Positions 16,638 through 25,346 of a DNA stretch of 64,000 nucleotides are shown piece after piece; within the stretch, counting starts at the first letter, position 1, and every line of letters begins with the position of its first letter. Both the position numbers and the translations under genes were made by a program. A model generated the notes under the pieces. That model had not been told where the DNA came from. It saw only the letters and a program-made list of their open reading frames with translations, and did no database searches. The DNA is from an uncultured Prevotella sp. Its GTDB lineage: Bacteria; Bacteroidota; Bacteroidia; Bacteroidales; Bacteroidaceae. Location: the NCBI GenBank assembly GCA_944320235.1, contig CALUGQ010000001.1, positions 62,001 through 126,000 of the forward strand. Reading direction: 5' to 3'.

Positions 16638-16714
16638 GTCTCTCATTTTTATGTTTGTTTTGTCTTATAGACGCATAGCGGCCCACGGAAGTTGCAAAGG
16701 TGCGATTTTTTTTC

Positions 16715-16722
16715 TAATTTTG
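16715..16722 (+). promoter_or_regulatory. -7 promoter box for the rRNA methylase gene
   Basis: TAATTTTG lies 20 bp before the ATG at 16743. It lies in the divergent gap between the sigma operon and this gene. Confidence 0.65.
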
Positions 16723-16742
16723 CAAGCGCAAACCATAAAACG

Positions 16743-18167
16743 ATGACTCTGCCCGAAGCATTCACTGAGCAGACGCGCAGCCTCATGGGCTGCGAGCTGT
16801 ACGACAGGCTGCGAGCCGCGCTGGCCGAAGAGCCGCCCGTGAGCATACGCACAAACGCGGCCAAGCTGCGGGGGCGCGTGGCCGGGGGCGAGGCCGTGCC
16901 TTGGTGCGGCGGCGGCTTCTACCTCGCCGGGCGCCCGGCCTTCACGTTCGACCCGCTGTTCCACGCTGGGTGGTACTACGTGCAGGAAGCCTCGTCGATG
17001 TTCCTTGACCGCGTGCTGCGCCAGTACGTCACAGGCGCCACGCTGATGCTCGACCTCTGCGCCGCGCCCGGCGGCAAGTCTACCTGCGCCCTCGGGGCGC
17101 TGCCCCCGGGGAGCGCGTTGGTGTGCAACGAGCCTGTGCGCCAGCGTGCGGCCGTGCTGGCGGAGAACATACAGAAGTGGGGGCGGCCGGAGGTGATGGT
17201 CACGAACAACCTGCCGGAAGACTTCGCCCGCTCGGGGCTGGCGTTCGACGTCGTGCTGTGCGATGTGCCGTGCTCTGGCGAAGGTATGTTCCGCAAGGAC
17301 GTGGCCGCCATAGGCGAGTGGAGCCCGCAGGGCGTGGCGCGCTGCGCCGCCCTGCAGCGGCAGATAGTAAGCTTGGCGTGGCAGTGCCTGAGGCCGGGCG
17401 GGCTGCTGATTTACTCCACGTGTACGTTCAACGCCCGCGAGAACGAGGAGAACGTGGCGTGGATTTGCTCCGAGCTGGGAGCAGAGCTGCTGCCGGTCTG
17501 CACCGATGCGGACTGGGCGATCAGCGGCTCGCTATCCCCAGCCGTCACAGGGCCGGTATACAGGTTCCTGCCGGGGCTCACGCGGGGCGAGGGCCTGTTC
17601 ATGGCCGCCATGCGCAAAGGCGGCGACGGCGAGCCGTGCCTGGCCGCGCCAAGGCGCAAGGGGCGGCGCGAGGCGAAGCCGGGCAAAGCCCCGCAAGCGG
17701 CAGAATGGCTGCTGCAACCCGACGGTTTCGACACGTTCACGGTGGCTGACAGCATGGTGGCCGTGCCGAAATGCATTGCCCCGGCATACGAAACGGCAGC
17801 ACGCCGGCTCCGCATAATCCACGCCGGAGTTACGCTCGGCACGGCAAAGGGGCGCGACATTGTGCCCTCGCAGTCGCTGGCGCTGTCGACCGGGCTGCGG
17901 CGCGAAGCGTTCCCCACCGTGGAGCTGACTTACAGCCAGGCCATCGCCTACCTGCGCCGCGAGCAGATAGCGCTGCCCTGCGGCACGCCGCGCGGCTTCG
18001 TACTCGCCACATACGGCGGGGCGGCACTCGGATTCGCAAAAAACATCGGGCCGAGGGCCAACAACCTGTACCCGCAAGAGTGGCGCATAAAGAGCACGCA
18101 CACACCCGACGACGACGCACGCCCGCAGGTCATTGACACCGCCTGGGCCCCTGGCACACGCACATAG
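16743..18167 (+). CDS. rRNA (cytosine-C5) methyltransferase, RsmF/NSUN family
   Basis: A 474-residue SAM enzyme. The core holds [12 protein letters not shown] (motif I), the catalytic pair of Cys residues in [11 protein letters not shown] and [12 protein letters not shown], and NNLPEDFA. The C-terminal part (about 300-474) resembles the PUA-like and linker regions of RsmF. It should form 5-methylcytosine in 16S rRNA, although NSUN-type tRNA methylases share the same motifs, so the target base is not certain. It is followed by thyA after 25 bp. Confidence 0.9.
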   Translation: MTLPEAFTEQTRSLMGCELYDRLRAALAEEPPVSIRTNAAKLRGRVAGGEAVPWCGGGFYLAGRPAFTFDPLFHAGWYYVQEASSMFLDRVLRQYVTGATLMLDLCAAPGGKSTCALGALPPGSALVCNEPVRQRAAVLAENIQKWGRPEVMVTNNLPEDFARSGLAFDVVLCDVPCSGEGMFRKDVAAIGEWSPQGVARCAALQRQIVSLAWQCLRPGGLLIYSTCTFNARENEENVAWICSELGAELLPVCTDADWAISGSLSPAVTGPVYRFLPGLTRGEGLFMAAMRKGGDGEPCLAAPRRKGRREAKPGKAPQAAEWLLQPDGFDTFTVADSMVAVPKCIAPAYETAARRLRIIHAGVTLGTAKGRDIVPSQSLALSTGLRREAFPTVELTYSQAIAYLRREQIALPCGTPRGFVLATYGGAALGFAKNIGPRANNLYPQEWRIKSTHTPDDDARPQVIDTAWAPGTRT

Positions 18168-18192
18168 CACAACAGAAACAACAAAGACAGAA

Positions 18193-18987
18193 ATGAAACA
18201 ATACTTAGACCTGCTCAGCCGCATCCTCAACGAGGGAACGCGCAAGAGCGACCGCACGGGAACGGGCACGCTGAGCGTGTTCGGCCACCAGATGAGGTTT
18301 GACCTGGCCGACGGCTTCCCGCTGCTCACCACGAAGAAGCTCCACCTGAAATCAATCATCTACGAGCTGCTGTGGTTCCTGCGCGGCGACACCAACGTGA
18401 AGTACCTGCACGACCACGGCGTGACGATATGGGACGAGTGGGCCGACGAGAACGGCGACCTTGGCCCCATCTACGGCCACGAGTGGCGCTCATGGCCCGA
18501 CTACCGGGGCGGCACCATCGACCAGATAGCCAATGTCGTGGACCTCATCAAGCGCTCGCCCGACTCGCGCCGCATGATAGTCAGCGCGTGGAACGTGGCC
18601 GAAGTCGACAGCATGGCGCTCCCGCCATGCCATGCCATGTTCCAGTTCTACGTCGCCGAGGGCCGCCTCAGCCTACAGCTGTACCAGCGTTCGGCCGACA
18701 CATTCCTCGGAGTGCCGTTCAACATCGCCTCATACGCTCTGCTGCTGATGATGATGGCGCAGGTGACCGGCCTGCAGCCGGGCGAGTTTGTCCACACAAC
18801 CGGCGACACCCACCTCTACCTGAACCACATCGACCAGGCCCGCCTGCAGCTGACCCGCACCCCGCGCCCGCTGCCACGGATGGCCATCAACCCCGAGGTG
18901 AAGAGCATCTTCGGCTTCAGATACGAAGACTTCAGCCTCGAAGGCTACGACCCGTGGCCCCACATAAAGGCCGAAGTATCGGTCTAG
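18193..18987 (+). CDS. thyA: Thymidylate synthase
   Basis: A 264-residue enzyme, the same length as E. coli ThyA. It makes dTMP from dUMP using methylene-tetrahydrofolate and releases dihydrofolate. The catalytic Cys146 lies in [12 protein letters not shown]. The phosphate-binding arginines ([15 protein letters not shown]), [17 protein letters not shown], and the terminal AEVSV are intact. It stands directly before folA, whose product recycles the dihydrofolate. Confidence 0.98.
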   Translation: MKQYLDLLSRILNEGTRKSDRTGTGTLSVFGHQMRFDLADGFPLLTTKKLHLKSIIYELLWFLRGDTNVKYLHDHGVTIWDEWADENGDLGPIYGHEWRSWPDYRGGTIDQIANVVDLIKRSPDSRRMIVSAWNVAEVDSMALPPCHAMFQFYVAEGRLSLQLYQRSADTFLGVPFNIASYALLLMMMAQVTGLQPGEFVHTTGDTHLYLNHIDQARLQLTRTPRPLPRMAINPEVKSIFGFRYEDFSLEGYDPWPHIKAEVSV

Positions 18988-19050
18988 GCAAGCACTAAGT
19001 GAACATTGCACCCACCAAACCAACACGCACAAAACGGCAAACAGCACACC

Positions 19051-19545
19051 ATGAGAATAAACATTATAGCCGCAGTGGCGCGCAACCGCGCCATAGGCAA
19101 GGAAAACAAACTCATATACTGGCTCCCTAACGACCTGAAGAGGTTCAAGGCACTGACCACCGGCCACACCATAATCATGGGGCGCAACACTTACCTGTCG
19201 CTCCCCAAGGGGGCATTGCCAAACCGGCGCAACGTGGTATTGAGCCGCACTGTAAGCGAACTGCCCGGCTGCGAGTGCTACAGCTCGCTCGACGAGGCCC
19301 TGCAACACTGCCCCCAGGACGACGACATATACATCATAGGGGGCGCAAGCGTCTACAGGCAGGCAATGGAACGGGCCGACCGGCTCTGCCTTACCGAGGT
19401 GGACGACACACCAGAAGGCGCAGACGCTTTCTTCCCGGAATACGGGGAATGGCACGAAACTGGCCGCGAGGAACACCCTGCCGACGAGAAGCACGCCTTC
19501 AGCTATGCGTTCGCCGACTATGAAAGGAAAGGGGCTGATGGATAA
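19051..19545 (+). CDS. folA: Dihydrofolate reductase
   Basis: A 164-residue enzyme that reduces dihydrofolate with NADPH. Visible motifs are INIIAAVARNRAIGKENKLI, WLPNDLKRFK with substrate Asp28 (E. coli D27), TIIMGRNTYLSL, and YIIGGASVYRQAM. ATG 19051 is chosen as the family start, and the 15 upstream in-frame residues do not fit. It pairs with thyA in a standard two-gene folate unit 63 bp apart. Confidence 0.97.
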   Translation: MRINIIAAVARNRAIGKENKLIYWLPNDLKRFKALTTGHTIIMGRNTYLSLPKGALPNRRNVVLSRTVSELPGCECYSSLDEALQHCPQDDDIYIIGGASVYRQAMERADRLCLTEVDDTPEGADAFFPEYGEWHETGREEHPADEKHAFSYAFADYERKGADG

Positions 19546-19604
19546 AATGAGGCAGATTAAACCTTAAAGCCTGCCATCCGTCATAATAAAAAACCAATAC
19601 GATT

Positions 19605-19823
19605 ATGAGGAAGCATTTGTTTTATATCGCCATCGCGGCCTTTCTGGGCTTCAGCACCACGTCGTGCATAACGCGGCCACCCCACCGCCACGGCACAATA
19701 ATAGTGGAAGAGCATCACCACGGCAGGCATCACAAGAAGCCGAAACCGCCGAAAAAAGCCAAGAAACCGAAACCGCCCAAGAAGCCAACGCCACCGCCAC
19801 CAGCACCGCCCCACCACAGATAG
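19605..19823 (+). CDS. Tiny His/Lys/Pro-rich lipoprotein
   Basis: A 72-residue protein. The signal peptide starts MRKHLFYIAIAAFLGF and ends in a lipobox (STTSC), giving a mature chain of about 50 residues after Cys23. The mature part has a His cluster (EEHHHGRHHKK) and a low-complexity tail of alternating Lys and Pro (KPKPPKKAKKPKPPKK). It may bind metal or polyanions at the outer membrane; this is inference from composition only. Such short sequences can be chance frames, but the combined signal and lipobox argue for a real gene. It follows folA by 59 bp and precedes a terminator. Confidence 0.65.
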   Translation: MRKHLFYIAIAAFLGFSTTSCITRPPHRHGTIIVEEHHHGRHHKKPKPPKKAKKPKPPKKPTPPPPAPPHHR

Positions 19824-19875
19824 GACGGCACACGGCCTGGACAACACTGGCAGGGGCTGACAACAGTATGCCGAA

Positions 19876-19926
19876 CCCCGCCGCCTGCTTTCCGGGATGC
19901 ACTATCCCGGAAAGCAAGCAGCGGGG
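19876..19926. terminator. Bidirectional terminator hairpin
   Basis: The core is CTTTCCGGGAT, a 5-nt loop, then ATCCCGGAAAG, with further pairing outside it (CCCCGC/GCGGGG). It lies between convergent genes. The rest of gap 19824-20016 shows nothing. Confidence 0.65.
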
Positions 19927-20016
19927 TTCCGCCTTTCCGCCCAAGCCTGCACACAAGGCAAGGCAAGCGTCACTGAAAGCAAGCCAAGCCGAGCCGAGAG
20001 GCCACGGCCCGATGCC

Positions 20017-20511
20017 CTATTCGGCCATGTCGTCATTGTCGCCGAACGGAATGTTGCCAATGGGCAGCTGGCGGTCAATGGCTGTGTTGAACGCGATGAT
20101 GGTCTCGCTGCGCGAAAGGCCAAGAGGCTGGAGCTTGTCGTGAATGATGTCGAGCAAGTGATGGTTGTTGAAAGCGTATATCTTGATGAAGAGGTCGAAG
20201 TCGCCCGTGGTATAGTGACATTCAACGACCTCGGGAATTCTCTTCAGTTCCTCGACGACCGAGTCGAATTTCTCGGGATTCTTAAGGTTAAGACCGATGT
20301 AAGCACACGTTTCATAGCCTATTTTCTCGGGATCGATGATGAACTGTGAGCCCTTGAGGATGCCCATGTTGGTAAGCTTCTGAATGCGCTGGTGAATGGC
20401 AGCCCCACTGACATTGCACACTCGGGCTACCTCAAGGAAAGGTATCCTGGCGTCTCCTGCAATGAGACGCAGAATCTGTTTGTCTAACTTATCCAATCTT
20501 TGGTATGTCAT
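20017..20511 (-). CDS. Lrp/AsnC family transcriptional regulator
   Basis: A 164-residue DNA-binding protein. The N-terminal winged helix is clear (LDKLDKQILRLIAGDARIPFLEVARVCNVSGAAIHQRIQKLTNMG in outline), followed by the RAM/AsnC ligand domain (about 70-150: YETCAYIGL, ECHYTTGDFDLFIKIY). Proteins of this family sense amino acids and control metabolism, sometimes globally. ATG 20511 (MTYQRLDKLDKQ) is chosen over an upstream ATG at 20577 because the extra 22 residues lie across the promoter box. The acidic tail ends GDNDDMAE. Confidence 0.93.
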   Translation of the reverse strand: MTYQRLDKLDKQILRLIAGDARIPFLEVARVCNVSGAAIHQRIQKLTNMGILKGSQFIIDPEKIGYETCAYIGLNLKNPEKFDSVVEELKRIPEVVECHYTTGDFDLFIKIYAFNNHHLLDIIHDKLQPLGLSRSETIIAFNTAIDRQLPIGNIPFGDNDDMAE

Positions 20512-20531
20512 GTCGTATTTCTTTTGTGGCA

Positions 20532-20539
20532 CAAAAATA
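20532..20539 (-). promoter_or_regulatory. -7 promoter box for the Lrp-family gene
   Basis: The minus strand reads TATTTTTG, 20 bp upstream of the ATG at 20511. Confidence 0.6.
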
Positions 20540-20601
20540 CAGCTTTTTCTTGACATATCAAACAAAACTATAAGCAAAATGCTTTAAACAGCAACGAAGT
20601 A

Positions 20602-21069
20602 TCAATGTTTTCCACTTTCCTCGGCTGAAAAAAGCACTCGTTGCACGTGCGCCGCCCTCAATGCGCGGGTCACATCCTGTATGATGCCCATTGGCACGTC
20701 GCGGTCGGCCTTGATGCTCACGGTCATGTCACGCGCGTCGGAAGGCGACATGGCAGCTCGCTCGCGGGCCACGAACTCGGCCACGTCGGCCACGGTGGCA
20801 AGCTTGTCGTTGAGCTGTATGCACGTGGCCGGGCCGCCTGATGAGCCTGCCTCGCCCATAGGGCGGCCTATGTAGATATAGACCGTGGCCGACTTGCGTG
20901 TAAGTTTAGTCAGTTCAGTTCCATGTGGGGTGCGGTACTCAACCTTCAGCTGGGTTTCCCGGATGTGGGTGACAATCATGAAGAAGAAGAGAACGGTGAA
21001 AATCAAGTCGGGCAGCGAGGCGGTGTTAAGCCCCGGCACCTCGCGGCGTGTCGGTCTGAAACGGCTCAT
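20602..21069 (-). CDS. exbD: ExbD/TolR family biopolymer transport protein (second copy)
   Basis: A 155-residue protein with a short cytoplasmic start (MSRFRPTRREVPGLNTASLP), one membrane helix carrying the conserved aspartate (PDLIFTVLFFFMIVTHI) and a periplasmic domain. It should form the proton-driven motor with ExbB to energise TonB receptors. Its ATG overlaps the stop of the preceding exbD by 4 bp (ATGA). Tandem exbD copies are usual in Bacteroidota operons. It is the last gene of the four-gene operon. Confidence 0.9.
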   Translation of the reverse strand: MSRFRPTRREVPGLNTASLPDLIFTVLFFFMIVTHIRETQLKVEYRTPHGTELTKLTRKSATVYIYIGRPMGEAGSSGGPATCIQLNDKLATVADVAEFVARERAAMSPSDARDMTVSIKADRDVPMGIIQDVTRALRAAHVQRVLFSAEESGKH

Positions 21070-21662
21070 CTGCCACCTCCTTCCTCCTCTATCTCGCCCT
21101 CCGAGAGGCGCATGGGGTAATAAGCGGCGACGGCCTGCCGCTCCGCCTCGGAGCATTCAGCGTAGCCGTGGCCGAACCGCTGCCTGGCCAGACGGTCGCG
21201 CAGGCCGCCGTAGGCTGCCATTATGGCGTCTTGCACGCAGAAGTAAGCATCGTAGGTGGCGGCGCGGTCAGCCTGTATGAAAATCTGGTGGTTGGCCGTT
21301 ACGGCACACCGCCCGAGCAGGGGGATGTCGCGCGGCAACCTCTCGGGCAACGTAGCGAGCCCTTTCGGGTTTTCGACGAACTCGGCGACCTTGGCCCTCA
21401 ACCCTCCGGCGGCCACCTCCTCGCCGTTGCACGTGATGCGGTTGCCGGCATCAATGCTCACCAGCAGCACGTCGCGGCGCTTCGCCTCGGCCACTTCCTC
21501 CTGCTTTTCCTGCGGCATGGGTGGCAGCTGCCGGTGAATGCCGTTGTCGCTGTCCATCGACGTAGTGACAAGGAAGAATGTCAGCAGCATGAACGATATG
21601 TCGGCTGTCGACGTGGTGTTAAGCTCCGGCACGCGGTGTTTCCTCTTACGTTCCCTAAGCAT
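21066..21662 (-). CDS. exbD: ExbD/TolR family biopolymer transport protein (first copy)
   Basis: A 198-residue protein. It has the basic N-terminus and ELNTTSTADISFMLLTFFLVTTS, with the conserved Asp at the start of the helix. The periplasmic domain is longer than in the second copy and ends in a Glu-rich tail. The pair could form a heteromeric ExbD. It lies 9 bp after the membrane protein gene at 21672 and overlaps the next exbD by 4 bp. Confidence 0.92.
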   Translation of the reverse strand: MLRERKRKHRVPELNTTSTADISFMLLTFFLVTTSMDSDNGIHRQLPPMPQEKQEEVAEAKRRDVLLVSIDAGNRITCNGEEVAAGGLRAKVAEFVENPKGLATLPERLPRDIPLLGRCAVTANHQIFIQADRAATYDAYFCVQDAIMAAYGGLRDRLARQRFGHGYAECSEAERQAVAAYYPMRLSEGEIEEEGGGR

Positions 21663-21671
21663 AGGCCCCTC

Positions 21672-22199
21672 CTATCTTCCCTTGCGGCCTGTACGCCGGT
21701 TGAGCCCCGACATCCCGACGGCCACGAGCGCAATGGCCACGAGGCCCAGAACGGCCGACGTGCCGATGAACATATCGGTGAGTTTCAGCCACAGCTCATC
21801 GCCATATACCCTGCCGTTGACGGGCAGGGGCTCCGACGAGCCGAAGGCAAACGTCAGCGCCAGCGTGACCACAAGCAGAAGGGCGACACCCAGGGCGATG
21901 CGCCCTGAAGGCACTCCGTTGGTTTCATAGCGGCTGCCTCCGTGCAAAGCGGCGCCCCGCACCATGGAGACCACGGCCACGGCCACGGCCACGGCGCAGA
22001 GCACGTAGGTGTAGCCGAGCAGCGTGTCGGTGAGCAGCGGAGCGTTGAAACCGGGGTCTTCGGCGTAAGGCATATCGTAGCCCACGACGAAGAACGCGCC
22101 GAACATCAGCGCCGTCATGGCTATGAGCAGGGCCAGCACGCGGCCTGCCAGCCTGTCGGCCGAGAGCCATCTACGCCTATTTTTGCCCGTCGTGCCCAT
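21672..22199 (-). CDS. Membrane protein of the exbB-exbD operon
   Basis: A 175-residue protein with four hydrophobic segments (about 18-40, 60-80, 100-122 and 140-162) and short soluble loops. I know no defined function. A membrane protein of this size commonly sits between exbB and exbD in Bacteroidales, so an accessory role in the proton channel is plausible. Its start overlaps the exbB end by 23 bp, indicating coupled expression. Confidence 0.7.
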   Translation of the reverse strand: MGTTGKNRRRWLSADRLAGRVLALLIAMTALMFGAFFVVGYDMPYAEDPGFNAPLLTDTLLGYTYVLCAVAVAVAVVSMVRGAALHGGSRYETNGVPSGRIALGVALLLVVTLALTFAFGSSEPLPVNGRVYGDELWLKLTDMFIGTSAVLGLVAIALVAVGMSGLNRRTGRKGR

Positions 22200-23043
22200 T
22201 GCAGGTAAGTTTGTACCGCATTATCGTGTCCAGGAGCGTGATTGAAGATTCCTCCATCTGCGAGGTGATGTGCTCAATCTTGGACAGTATGTAGTTGTAG
22301 AATATTTGCAGTATGAGCGCCACTATTATGCCGAATATGGTGGTTATGAGGGCCACTTTCATGCCTGCTGCCACGACGGTGGTGTTGATGTCGCCCGCAA
22401 GGCGTATCTGGTCGAAAGCCATGACCATGCCGATTACGGTGCCGAGGAAGCCGAGCGACGGCGCCATTGATATGAACAGCGTTATCCACGAGCAGCCTTT
22501 CTCGAGATTGGCTGCCTGCACCGAGCCGTATGACACGACCGAACGCTCTATGTTGTCTATCGACTCGCCTATGCGCACCAGCCCCTGGTAGCAGATGGAG
22601 GCCACGGGGCCTCGCGTCGCGCGGCACAAGCCCTTGGCCCCGTCGATGTCGCCGGCCTCCACGCGGCTGCCCACGTCTTCCATGAACCGCTTGGCGTTTA
22701 TCTCCGAGAGGGTGAGGTAGATGATGCGCTCTATGCAGAACGCAAGGCCGAGCACGAGCGCGAGGGCCACGAGCGACATGAACCCTGCGCTGCCTTCGAT
22801 GAACTTTGTCTTCAGCTGCTTGTGGAAGCCGGCGCTCTCTGCGGGTGCAGCCGCGCCGCCGTCGGCATCGGCCAGCTCGGCGTCATCAACCACATTGGCG
22901 GCTGCCGTGTCGGCAAAGGCTTTGCCGACGGGGGATGTTTCTGCAATCTCAGTGGTGTCTTTATCGGGAATCGCCTGCGCCATAGCCACCGGGCTATATG
23001 CGAGCAAGGCCATAATTGCGCACAAGGCAATTAACTTTTTCAT
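22177..23043 (-). CDS. exbB: MotA/TolQ/ExbB proton channel family protein
   Basis: A 288-residue protein. It starts with a cleavable signal (MKKLIALCAIMALLAYSPVAMA) and a low-complexity acidic periplasmic stretch, then the three ExbB membrane segments (about 88-108, 188-215 and 235-258). The family signatures GLVRIGESIDNIERSV, ISMAPSLGFLGTVIGM and TIFGIIVALILQIFYN are present. It forms the proton channel with the ExbD proteins. It lies 31 bp after the tRNA-Ser gene on the same strand and heads the operon. Confidence 0.93.
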   Translation of the reverse strand: MKKLIALCAIMALLAYSPVAMAQAIPDKDTTEIAETSPVGKAFADTAAANVVDDAELADADGGAAAPAESAGFHKQLKTKFIEGSAGFMSLVALALVLGLAFCIERIIYLTLSEINAKRFMEDVGSRVEAGDIDGAKGLCRATRGPVASICYQGLVRIGESIDNIERSVVSYGSVQAANLEKGCSWITLFISMAPSLGFLGTVIGMVMAFDQIRLAGDINTTVVAAGMKVALITTIFGIIVALILQIFYNYILSKIEHITSQMEESSITLLDTIMRYKLTCNGHDGQK

Positions 23044-23074
23044 AGGCGTGGCAGAACGAATTAGTACGTCTCAG

Positions 23075-23162
23075 CGGAGAGAGGGGGATTCGAACCCCCG
23101 TGACGCTTTTGGCGTCTACACGCTTTCCAGGCGTGCCTCTTAAGCCACTCGAGCACCTCTCC
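23075..23162 (-). tRNA. tRNA-Ser(GGA)
   Basis: The 88-nt cloverleaf on the minus strand has acceptor GGAGAGG paired with TCTCTCC (one G-T wobble), anticodon stem CACGC/GCGTG with loop CTGGAAA (anticodon GGA), a long variable arm (GACGC/GCGTC) typical of serine tRNAs, and T-arm GGGGGTTCGAATCCCCC. CCA is not encoded. It reads UCC and UCU codons. Confidence 0.97.
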
Positions 23163-23177
23163 TTGCGTTTTGCGGTG

Positions 23178-23185
23178 CAAATTTA
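23178..23185 (-). promoter_or_regulatory. -7 promoter box for tRNA-Ser
   Basis: The minus strand reads TAAATTTG, 15 bp upstream of the tRNA 5' end. Confidence 0.65.
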
Positions 23186-23292
23186 CGCCAATAAAATGTA
23201 TTTCATGCAACAACTGCCGCTATTTTACATTTCTTTAACGCGCTTAAACGCGGACATACAGCCTCGCCTACACGCAGCAGGCAGCCGCATGG

Positions 23293-24066
23293 CTAACCTA
23301 ACGGGCCGAATATGCGGCGCACTGTGGCGTTGGTGGCCTCGGCCAGCACGCCCTGCTCCACACCGTAGCACTCGGCGGCGCGCGCCAGCACATGGCTTAC
23401 GAACGCGCTCTCGTTGCGCTTGCCGCGCATGGGTACGGGTGCCATGTAAGGCGCGTCGGTCTCCAGCACGATGCGTTCCATCGGGATGTGGGGCAAGACT
23501 TCGGGCAGGTGCGACTTCTTGAAAGTAAGCACGCCGCCTATGCCGAGGGCAAACCGGTCGAAGCGCAGCAGCTCGTCGGCCTCGCGCACGTTGCCCGTGA
23601 AACAGTGGAACACGCCGCCGGGCAAGTCGGTCTCGTAGCGGCGCAAGAGCGCCACCATCTCGTTCTGCGCCTTGCGGCAATGTATCATGAGCGGCAGGCG
23701 GGTCTCCACGGACCAGCGCACCTGCTCCTCGAAAGCCTCAAGCTGCTCGCGCTCGTACTCGCGGCTCCAGTAATAGTCGAGCCCCACCTCGCCTATCGCT
23801 ATGAAACGGCCGGGGAGCAGCCGCCGCATCTGGGCGAGCACGTCGCGGAAGTCGGCGCGCACCTCCTCGGGGTGAAGCCCTGCCATGGGGTGGGCAAAGC
23901 CCGGGTAGCGGTCGCACGTGGCCAGGACGCCGGCTACCGATGGCAGGTCGATGGCAGGCACCAGCACATGACTGACGCCTGCCGCCTTGGCGCGGGCCAC
24001 GACCTCATCGCGGTCGGCGTCAAACTCAGGGCCGTCGAGATGCGCGTGTGTGTCGATGTAGTTCAT
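23293..24066 (-). CDS. TatD-family metal-dependent hydrolase
   Basis: A 257-residue TIM-barrel enzyme. It begins MNYIDTHAHLDGPEF with the metal-binding HAH, then GEVGLDYYWSREYEREQLEAF (motif E/GLDYY), LPLMIHCRKA, FHCFTGN, and ETDAPYMAPVPMRGKRNE. Family members are DNases or deoxyribonucleases acting in DNA repair and clearance, and some act on D-aminoacyl-tRNA. ATG 24066 is used because the upstream frame opens only with TTG. It is the terminal gene of a minus-strand series. Confidence 0.93.
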   Translation of the reverse strand: MNYIDTHAHLDGPEFDADRDEVVARAKAAGVSHVLVPAIDLPSVAGVLATCDRYPGFAHPMAGLHPEEVRADFRDVLAQMRRLLPGRFIAIGEVGLDYYWSREYEREQLEAFEEQVRWSVETRLPLMIHCRKAQNEMVALLRRYETDLPGGVFHCFTGNVREADELLRFDRFALGIGGVLTFKKSHLPEVLPHIPMERIVLETDAPYMAPVPMRGKRNESAFVSHVLARAAECYGVEQGVLAEATNATVRRIFGPLG

Positions 24067-24235
24067 AATCAAATATCAATAATCATTCATTCACGATGAG
24101 ATTTCTGTGTGGATAGCGCGGAACCGCCCGCTTGCAATGCCTCAGGGATGTAATCATTTTTCACCATCCAGCGCATGGAACAGCCCCAGCTTGCAAGTCA
24201 CTGGCTGCCAACAGGTTGGCATGGTGGCCGGTTTC

Positions 24236-24320
24236 ACTGTGCAGAACGGGCTGCACTGCCGCGCCGGACTGGCCGTTTGGCCGCGCGCAACGTGCCGTCT
24301 TGCCGCGCAAGAAGGCACGC
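24236..24320. repeat. GC-rich hairpin repeat, family member 4
   Basis: This part of gap 24067-24386 repeats CAGAACGGGCTGCACTG, GGCCGTTTGGCC and CAACGTGCCGTCTTGC, the same blocks as the copies at 9540 and 14852. The pairing is partial. The rest of the gap holds nothing recognisable. Confidence 0.5.
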
Positions 24321-24386
24321 CCAACGTAGCGAGGCAAGGGCTGTAAACATTCTTCACTCACCCCGCCAAGCCCGGAGCCGGGCCGG

Positions 24387-25085
24387 TCAGTACAGGTGGG
24401 GCTCCTTGTGGCGGTAATAGTACACCACTCCCAGCTTGCGGCACTCGGCATAGCGTACCTCTGGCGGACAGGAGGCGAAGTGGGCCTCTATCTGGTTCCA
24501 CAGGTCGAGCAGCACGGCATCCACCTCGGGCCTGAGCCGCTGCACGGCGGCCAGCGCGGCCTCGGTCTGGCGGCGGCGCATCTGCTGCTCGTTATAAGCA
24601 TCGCGGAATATGTCGACGTGTGTGGCCACCTTGCCGATGGTGGGGTTATAGATGGGCATGCCGCCGGCGCGCACCCGCTCGCGCTCGCCTTCGTACACGC
24701 GCCTGCCCCACTCCAAGATGCTCTCGGCCGACTTGAGCGGCGGCAGGGCCGTATCGTCCGGGCCGAAGCCGTATAGCTGCTTGTGGGCAGCCTTTATCTC
24801 GCCGCGCTCCATGGCGAGGAACAGCACCTGGATGAAATGGCTCACGAACATGGCAGCGTTGCGCTGGAGCTTGTCAGTCTGCCCCGTCTTGCGCTTCTGC
24901 GCGGCCATGCACACGCGGTATTGCTCGCAGGCGGTAAGCAGGCGGTCGTAAGCCGGACGGCAACGGTTGAGCACCTGCCAGTCGACCACGCGGTTGCGCA
25001 CGGTGTAGATGTCGTTGCAGTCGAGCACAGCCTTCAGCGCCTTGAGCCTGGCCGCATCGGTCTTTGGCAATCTTCGGTAGGGCAT
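24387..25085 (-). CDS. Conserved Bacteroidales protein of unknown function
   Basis: A 232-residue soluble protein starting MPYRRLPKTDAARLKALK. It is highly charged, with many Arg, Lys and Glu residues and predicted mostly helical (AERQ-rich; QMRRRQTEAALAAVQRLRPEVDAVLLDLWNQIE in outline). The sequence has no signal peptide or membrane segment. The N-terminal box MPYRRLP.TDAARL is familiar from unannotated Bacteroides and Prevotella proteins. I cannot assign a function. An in-frame ATG at 25112 would add nine residues; 25085 is preferred as it gives the conserved start. Gap 25086-25346 upstream holds only a small hairpin. Confidence 0.8.
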   Translation of the reverse strand: MPYRRLPKTDAARLKALKAVLDCNDIYTVRNRVVDWQVLNRCRPAYDRLLTACEQYRVCMAAQKRKTGQTDKLQRNAAMFVSHFIQVLFLAMERGEIKAAHKQLYGFGPDDTALPPLKSAESILEWGRRVYEGERERVRAGGMPIYNPTIGKVATHVDIFRDAYNEQQMRRRQTEAALAAVQRLRPEVDAVLLDLWNQIEAHFASCPPEVRYAECRKLGVVYYYRHKEPHLY

Positions 25086-25305
25086 GGATAGCGTTTTTGT
25101 TATTGTTGTCAATGAGTCAAGCAGCCTCAGGAGGCCTGTGCAGCCACCCTTTGCGGCAGGGAAGCGGCGGAGCAGCAGGCTGGCTGATGCTTCCTGCCAG
25201 TCGCCGGCGGCGGGGCTTTATTACATATCAGCCGCTCTCAAAGCCCGGTCAGCCACGCATCTCCACCCGCCTTGCTTCACTCCAGCCATAGTCTATAACC
25301 TTCAA

Positions 25306-25320
25306 CCGGCCATCGGCCGG
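25306..25320. terminator. Short hairpin after the polyprenyl synthase gene
   Basis: CCGGCC-atc-GGCCGG, 26 bp past the stop at 25347 on the minus strand. There is no clear T-tract, so termination is only probable. The rest of gap 25086-25346 shows nothing. Confidence 0.4.
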
Positions 25321-25346
25321 CAGTTCAAGGACCAGTAACTCCCGAT

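Noticed and set aside
15988-16686. In-frame extension of the sigma factor to a 414-residue protein
   Set aside because: The extension has a low-complexity, Arg-rich composition typical of a wrong frame and overlaps a well-formed membrane protein gene. The sigma family start fits ATG 15987.
25064-25338. Short plus-strand frames in the gap before the polyprenyl synthase gene
   Set aside because: They overlap the start of a conserved minus-strand gene and show no recognisable motif.
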